Source of the DNA: Planctomycetota bacterium
GTDB taxonomy: Bacteria; Planctomycetota; UBA1135
DNA length: 64,000 bases
Reading direction: 5' to 3'
NCBI GenBank assembly: GCA_024229395.1
Contig: JAAESM010000037.1
Coordinates: 1-64,000 of the forward strand
In this document: positions 60,101 through 64,000 of the stretch, piece after piece
Numbering within the stretch: position 1 is the stretch's first letter
How the letters are laid out: each line of letters opens with the position of its first letter
Program-made: the position numbers and the translations under genes
The notes under the pieces: generated by a model
Seen by the model: the letters and a program-made list of their open reading frames with translations, nothing else
Database searches by the model: none
Told to the model about the DNA's origin: nothing

Positions 60101-61167
60101 TGGCTATCCTCAATGAGGGCCGGTGGGTGCATATCAGCATGGATGGCAGTTATCGCCAACGTGTGTTGGATTACCCCAATTTCGACATCACCAAGCCAGT
60201 TCCGATTGGAGAAGTAGCCGCCTTGTTGTTGCGCGGCCCGAACCAGAAGTTGCGCCTTGAGGTGATTGACCTGGAGAGTGGCGTGTCGGTGATCACACAA
60301 GACATTGACGCCGCGGCCGACCGTTATTCACCGATGGTCGCCAATGATCACTGGTTGTTCGTGCTGCAGGATTCGGTGCGCATCGTGCACCGCGTGGATC
60401 TGCACCAACAAGTGCCGGTCACCAAGATCGATCTGCCCTTCGTACCTTATTGGCCTGACCTGCAGCAAGCGCGCGCCTTCGGTGAAGGCGTGGCCATGCC
60501 AACCAACCGTTCCAATCCGAACAACAATGGTGCGCGCGGTGACAACACCATCGCTGTGGTGCGCCCCAAACAACCGCCGCTGAAACTGTCACTCAGTGAC
60601 TTGGAGTTCGGTCGACTAATCACCAAAGATGGCATCGGTTGGTGGACGCGCCCATTGCGCAATTTGCAGTCACAGATGGGCCCAATGACCCTGAACTGGT
60701 TGGAGCCTGGCACCACCAGGCCTTGGCAACACACTTTCCCGGTCAACAATGTGCGCATCCCGCAACTGATCTCGCGCTCGGCCAGTGCCGTGGCGCCTAG
60801 GGATCACCAACTGCTGGCAATCCACCCAGGAGCCCGTGATAGCGCTGAGCTGCACTGTCTGGAACTCGGCGTTGGTGCCGAACGCTGGGTCGCCACCTTG
60901 GAAGGCTTGCCATTCTCTGGCTTGGCTGACCCATTCGTGGCGCCGCAACGCGGCAGCAACGGTTGGGCAGTACTGTTACGCGAAAGCAATCAACGCCGCG
61001 CTGGCACTCGCCTGCACACCTACTTGATCGATGACTCGGGTACCGTGGTCGACCACTACGTCACGCCAAGTCTCTCCACCAGTCGCTACGCTCAGGAACT
61101 ATATTTGCTTAACGGCTTAGTCGTCCTGCGTAATGACGATCTCCTCACTCTGCTTGGAAAGAAATGA
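57145..61167 (+). CDS. Giant exported PQQ-like beta-propeller protein
   Basis: The 1340-residue product opens at TTG 57145 in the TTGA overlap and has a signal peptide (FWLPACLMLATVGRA). An N-terminal helical/TPR-like region (ARAYLAEERWEEAVGLLQE) precedes a PQQ-type propeller (GRSVVALDLGNGLPRWHFE, GTICAVDANHGQSLWTRTY), a helical HEAT-like middle (about 660-920) and a second propeller-like half (about 930-1340). Such proteins are scaffolds of the outer membrane or periplasm. No PQQ-enzyme active site is seen. Confidence 0.85.
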   Translation: MKRILSFWLPACLMLATVGRAQQELPEGISLLEDRGLATKLDDARAYLAEERWEEAVGLLQEVADAEKSAVISYGGGLFTGAVHNANQLIAGLPEEAQVFRAQMLADRAKSELQEAISPPDLPLLTRIAHRYQGTPSGDQAAALLSELWRDRGYQDLAKVFGAAPLSPLLRAALPQAQPLHTVSAPVFSSIGARELPRLDSEGIQKAWSFSFKNSDALQDLGHRMAFGHGLGFATNGRSVVALDLGNGLPRWHFEGPLGWNDLGSNQDDAFSGGTSPYTMYAPVLADGILLAVIQEPIAIGRVDQYSRIDIRKMMPARRLYAFDALSGDILWRQEVPWMNEMKGQPHELAASPPAIAGGKVYLPVYSAAGTVDLSLLCLDLHTGERLWKSFLTSGTMETNLFGNILSELACPPPVADLDRVIVCSHFGTICAVDANHGQSLWTRTYRRTEVHTRQNGTVSSRKHYFRNNPMAYDGKTLVVAPIDSFFALAINAEDGGLLDLWEARADSVYGVMAHLIGMDRNGAWFSGTNVVHQPFQSSGTNRLRFSPAMYEFANSDSSNLHPGVITHSGVLAMSSRGAAILDPDNLRAQSFAIDRKTMPTTPLGPAQAIHGMVMIMTREGVHALMNPESLLDALASKKLDPGTMQELLLVLESADFDNISLGKRLARTAESLAKEERFAKFANDLKLLSGRTWLRVNETRKGLSQLGELLECPDQRLRIAAASLLLDVQSVADPESPRLEQAIMVLLNSAPQRVLTSMGNYEPFIAALERSEALVAMASRDKAKQHAELVDILLLDNAGHLQVRDQALQDWARRLLDMLLKESEMRALHQQAALDMIARSPVTDSSLRAFGATEAMQDWLREELNSSKGDKPTFKQMLNWVYRFGSSDRPWPEVAEQFRQEMPLPKLPTALDPINGIRMENSWLLHMMEADGSVYAFMQARERNLCHIVRMDSTTSELIASVRIMPGDDSLQNMTSHCHPTPSGVAILNEGRWVHISMDGSYRQRVLDYPNFDITKPVPIGEVAALLLRGPNQKLRLEVIDLESGVSVITQDIDAAADRYSPMVANDHWLFVLQDSVRIVHRVDLHQQVPVTKIDLPFVPYWPDLQQARAFGEGVAMPTNRSNPNNNGARGDNTIAVVRPKQPPLKLSLSDLEFGRLITKDGIGWWTRPLRNLQSQMGPMTLNWLEPGTTRPWQHTFPVNNVRIPQLISRSASAVAPRDHQLLAIHPGARDSAELHCLELGVGAERWVATLEGLPFSGLADPFVAPQRGSNGWAVLLRESNQRRAGTRLHTYLIDDSGTVVDHYVTPSLSTSRYAQELYLLNGLVVLRNDDLLTLLGKK

Positions 61168-62261
61168 TACTCGCTACCTGCTTGCTGCTTTTCCAGACCG
61201 CGCCCGAACCCACCGTTCCAGCCACTCCCCAAATCACGCCTCTGACTGAGGCTGGTTTCGAGGCTGCAGAACGTGGCTTGAAGTACCTCGCCTCCACCCA
61301 AGGCCCCGACGGTTCTTGGGCTGGCGACGTCGGCTACAAGCTCGAAGAGGGTTACCGCGTTTGGAACGAGGATGCTGGTCACGTTGGGGTCACAGCCTTG
61401 GCAGGCATGGCCTTCTTGGCGGGCGGTCATGTACCGGGTCGCGGGCCGTATAAGGACAACGTCGATAAGGCCATCGATTACATCATCAAGCAGGCTAAGA
61501 AAGACGGCTACATCACTGGCAACGAGACACGCCTCTACTCGCATGCCTTCGCCACGCTGTTCCTGGCCGAGGTCTATGGCATGAGCCAGCGTGAAGACCT
61601 GCGTCCCACCTTGCAGAAAGCTGTCGACTTAATCGTGGCTAGTCAGAACAAGGAAGGCGGCTGGCGTTATCAGCCGCACGTGGCCGACGCCGACATGTCG
61701 GTGGCCGCTTGCCAAGTATTGGCCTTGCGTGCCGCGCGTAATAAAGGCATTCAGGTTCCGATCACCACCATCGACGATGCGGTCGAGTATGTGCGCAAGA
61801 GTGCGGTACGCGACAACGATCCGAACTGGAGTCGCTCCTATCAAGCACAACCTGGTGAGTTTCGCTACCAACCTGATTTCCAGTCGCGCGCCAGCTTCCC
61901 GCTGACGGCTGCCGGCATCACCATCCTGCATGGTGCGGGCGTTTACGCCGATGCCGACATCGAGAAAGGCATGGATCGCTTGAAAGCGAGATTGAGTGCC
62001 TTCACCAAGCGTTATGGCGGCCTCGCCAATGGCCACTACTACTTCTACTACGGCCATTACTACGCCGTGCAGGCCTTCCACATCGTCGGTGGCAAGAGCT
62101 ACGAGGATTATCTCCAGGTGATCCAACGCGAGTTGCTGACCATGCAGAAGCCCGATGGCTCGTGGCCAAACCGCACCGGCCCTGGCACCAACTACGGCAC
62201 CGCCACCGCCTGCCTCATCCTGCAGATTCCTAAGGAGTATCTGCCGATCTTCCAACGTTGA
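61164..62261 (+). CDS. Prenyltransferase / squalene-oxidase-repeat protein (alpha-alpha toroid)
   Basis: The 365-residue protein has a short hydrophobic N-terminus and repeats of the terpene-cyclase toroid type (GLKYLASTQGPDGSWAGD, VDLIVASQNKEGGWRYQP, ELLTMQKPDGSWPN, each with the Q-x-DGSW signature). The DxDD acid motif of squalene-hopene cyclases is not evident, so it is probably not a cyclase but a binding toroid, a common member of planctomycete MoxR operons. It overlaps the flanking genes by ATGA and TTGA. Confidence 0.85.
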   Translation: MILATCLLLFQTAPEPTVPATPQITPLTEAGFEAAERGLKYLASTQGPDGSWAGDVGYKLEEGYRVWNEDAGHVGVTALAGMAFLAGGHVPGRGPYKDNVDKAIDYIIKQAKKDGYITGNETRLYSHAFATLFLAEVYGMSQREDLRPTLQKAVDLIVASQNKEGGWRYQPHVADADMSVAACQVLALRAARNKGIQVPITTIDDAVEYVRKSAVRDNDPNWSRSYQAQPGEFRYQPDFQSRASFPLTAAGITILHGAGVYADADIEKGMDRLKARLSAFTKRYGGLANGHYYFYYGHYYAVQAFHIVGGKSYEDYLQVIQRELLTMQKPDGSWPNRTGPGTNYGTATACLILQIPKEYLPIFQR

Positions 62262-64000
62262 GTAAGACCCCTCTGCCCGTCGCTATTAAGCAAGCGCTGC
62301 GCTCTTTGGAGCGCCGCCTGTTCGTGGTGTTGTTCGGCTTCGGCATCGGCCGTCTGCTGCGCAACCTCACCGTGTTGGTGCTTGCGGTCTACGCGCTGGA
62401 TCGACTGCTCGCCCCGCCGGTCGCGGTGCGTTGGGTGCTGGCTGGCTTGGCGGTGCTGGTGCTGTTGTTGCGTGCCAAGCGCGACCTATTCAGCCCTCTG
62501 GCTACGCGCCCGCCACGACGCGACTTGGCCGCGATCTGGGAATCGCGCAATCCGCAGCTTGGCGATCGCCTGGCTACCGCCGTGGATATGTATGAGCAGC
62601 AGCACAGCGCTTCGGAACCAATGGTGGAAGCCGTCACTGCACAAGCCGAAGCCCTCTGTGGCGACTTGGATGCTCGCGCAGTCGTGCCAACCGGGCGCGC
62701 GCATCGCAGTCTACTGACCGGTACCGGCGCCATGGCCTTGTTGCTGCTTGGCGTGTGGGGATTCCCCGATGAAGCGGCGATCTTCGCACAACGCCTCAGC
62801 GGCCAAGACATCGCCTGGCCTTCCGACACCACCTTGGTGTTGCTGCCGGCTTATATCGAAGGCACCACCGATGCCGTCGCATTTGACCACGATGGCGCCG
62901 AGGAATACACCTTGGCCGTGGCGCGCGGTTCGGTGATTTCCTTGCGTATACGCGCCGAAGGAGAAGTACCTGAAACGGTACAAGCGCTCGGTTGGAGCCG
63001 CTCACGCCCGATGCACGCTCTTGGCGGCGGCGAGTTCGTGTTGCGCATGCCACCGCTGCATCAAGATGTCACCTTGGAGTTCCGTGGCGGCGATGACACC
63101 GACGGCTACCCGCGTCTGCACCTTCGCGCTGGCGACGCCCCTGGCTTGGCTTCTTGGACGGTCAATACGCAACCACCGAGTTACACCGGCTTGCCCGGTG
63201 AGAGTGGTAACTTCCAGGAGTTGCGCGCCTTGCGTGGCACCCAAGTCTCGATTGACTTCGAACCGAACCGCGAGACTACCGAAGTGGAAGCTGTCTTCCT
63301 GGATGGAAAGCGTCAGCCACTCACTGCTGGAGAAGATGATCAATATCGCTTCGACTTCATGGTGGAAGCATCCGGTGAAGTGCGTTTGTCGATGGTCGGC
63401 CCCGATGGCTTCCGCAACGACAAGGCTGGCATCCTGAAATGGACAGCAACGCCCGACCGCAATCCTGAACCGGAAGTGTTGTTCCCATCGGAACGTTGGC
63501 TGACGGTTCCTGGTGGCAGCGTGCCATTAGTTGTGAATGCGATGGACGACTTTGGTTTGTCCGACGTGACTTTGGTGCGTCATAGCGATGGCCAAGAAGA
63601 TCATGCCATCGAATTGAACTCAGTCCAACAACAGACAGAGTTCCGCCAAGTGTTACGCGTACCGGCACCGGATTCCTTCTCCGGTGAATCTTTTGAAGCG
63701 AACCGTTATCGCTTCCTGTTCAGCGCCAGCGATGCCGCCGAGCCGGTCAACAACACCGCTACGGTCAAGTCGCCATGGATTGAAGTGGTGCCCATGGAAA
63801 CTGAGGAGCAACGGCTGGCCGAGCGGATCATTGCTCTACGCGAAGACCTGGAAGGCCTGCGCGATCGCAGCGCTGGCTTTGCCGATGACACCACCGCCCC
63901 ACCGAGTGCCCAACAAACGCGGCGTTTGGTGCGTGAGTTGGACAGTGCCCTGGGCGAGGCCGAAGGCTTCTTGCTCGAGCGTCTCTACTCCAATCTTGAT
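62258..64000 (+). CDS. DUF4175-like membrane protein, 3'-truncated by the window
   Basis: Not in the ORF track because it runs off the window; 581 codons are open from TTG 62258. It has two TM helices near the N-terminus (VVLFGFGIGRLLRNLTVLVL, VRWVLAGLAVLVLLLRA), a further TM around 150-165 (LLTGTGAMALLLLGVW), then periplasmic beta-sandwich domains and a coiled coil starting near 515 (TEEQRLAERIIALREDLEGL). The layout resembles DUF4175-type proteins near MoxR/BatA operons in planctomycetes (tentative). It overlaps the toroid gene by TTGA. Confidence 0.8.
   Translation, partial: MSKTPLPVAIKQALRSLERRLFVVLFGFGIGRLLRNLTVLVLAVYALDRLLAPPVAVRWVLAGLAVLVLLLRAKRDLFSPLATRPPRRDLAAIWESRNPQLGDRLATAVDMYEQQHSASEPMVEAVTAQAEALCGDLDARAVVPTGRAHRSLLTGTGAMALLLLGVWGFPDEAAIFAQRLSGQDIAWPSDTTLVLLPAYIEGTTDAVAFDHDGAEEYTLAVARGSVISLRIRAEGEVPETVQALGWSRSRPMHALGGGEFVLRMPPLHQDVTLEFRGGDDTDGYPRLHLRAGDAPGLASWTVNTQPPSYTGLPGESGNFQELRALRGTQVSIDFEPNRETTEVEAVFLDGKRQPLTAGEDDQYRFDFMVEASGEVRLSMVGPDGFRNDKAGILKWTATPDRNPEPEVLFPSERWLTVPGGSVPLVVNAMDDFGLSDVTLVRHSDGQEDHAIELNSVQQQTEFRQVLRVPAPDSFSGESFEANRYRFLFSASDAAEPVNNTATVKSPWIEVVPMETEEQRLAERIIALREDLEGLRDRSAGFADDTTAPPSAQQTRRLVRELDSALGEAEGFLLERLYSNLD

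Noticed and set aside
57145-61167. Possible PQQ-dependent dehydrogenase
   Set aside because: Propeller repeats are present but I see no quinoprotein active-site or cofactor-binding signature, and the protein is twice the usual length with helical inserts.

Overview
The window reads as chromosomal DNA of a Planctomycetota-type bacterium, probably from a marine or uncultivated lineage (inference). The grounds are the family mix rather than any marker gene: exported proteins that share a glycine-rich C-terminal domain, a DUF1080 lipoprotein, a CotH/lamin-tail protein, a PHP-domain CehA/McbA-like hydrolase, several exported metallopeptidases, and a long MoxR / DUF58 / BatA / VWA / PQQ-propeller / prenyltransferase-repeat operon of the kind common in planctomycetes. 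The DNA is moderately GC-rich and gene-dense, with many 4-base start/stop overlaps. I see no CRISPR array, no intact mobile element and no phage region.

Layout. 1-4080: end of an RND efflux operon (adaptor, AcrB-type pump) and a rhodanese. 4336-6802: two tandem paralogous secreted proteins, the first with a codon bias and signals suggesting very high expression. 6834-10700: PHP-domain hydrolase, membrane rhodanese, DoxX/MauE-like protein and a monoglyceride-lipase-like hydrolase. 10718-13415: membrane polyferredoxin, small membrane protein and a ferritin-like di-iron protein. 13463-27600: mostly exported proteins (DUF1080 lipoprotein, M61 peptidase, C-type lectin, CotH, aspartic protease with PDZ), a nitrilase-superfamily enzyme lacking its usual catalytic lysine, and the tail of a lost thioredoxin-like gene. 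27655-36635: acyltransferase, flavin disulfide oxidoreductase, an M24-M1 peptidase pair and a beta-propeller secreted protein. 36736-37260: a secreted-protein gene cut by a transposase remnant, next to initiator tRNA-Met.

37363-45631 is a minus-strand housekeeping operon read pssA, folK, panC, ispE, DUF2520, then a trifunctional AroD-AroE-AroK fusion, with a HEAT-repeat exported protein at its end. 45684-49171 holds an exported M28 peptidase and an ABC-F ATPase. From 49276 to the window end, enolase, an FtsB-like protein, MoxR, DUF58, BatA, a VWA/glutaminase-like membrane protein, a giant PQQ propeller, a prenyltransferase-repeat protein and a DUF4175-like membrane protein form one nearly continuous, translationally coupled chain.

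Two genome-scale patterns stand out. Many first genes of transcripts lack a Shine-Dalgarno sequence but have a TAnnnT box 6-9 bases before the start codon, which is the signature of leaderless mRNAs. The shared C-terminal domain of about 85 residues on otherwise unrelated exported proteins looks like a sorting or surface-attachment module.
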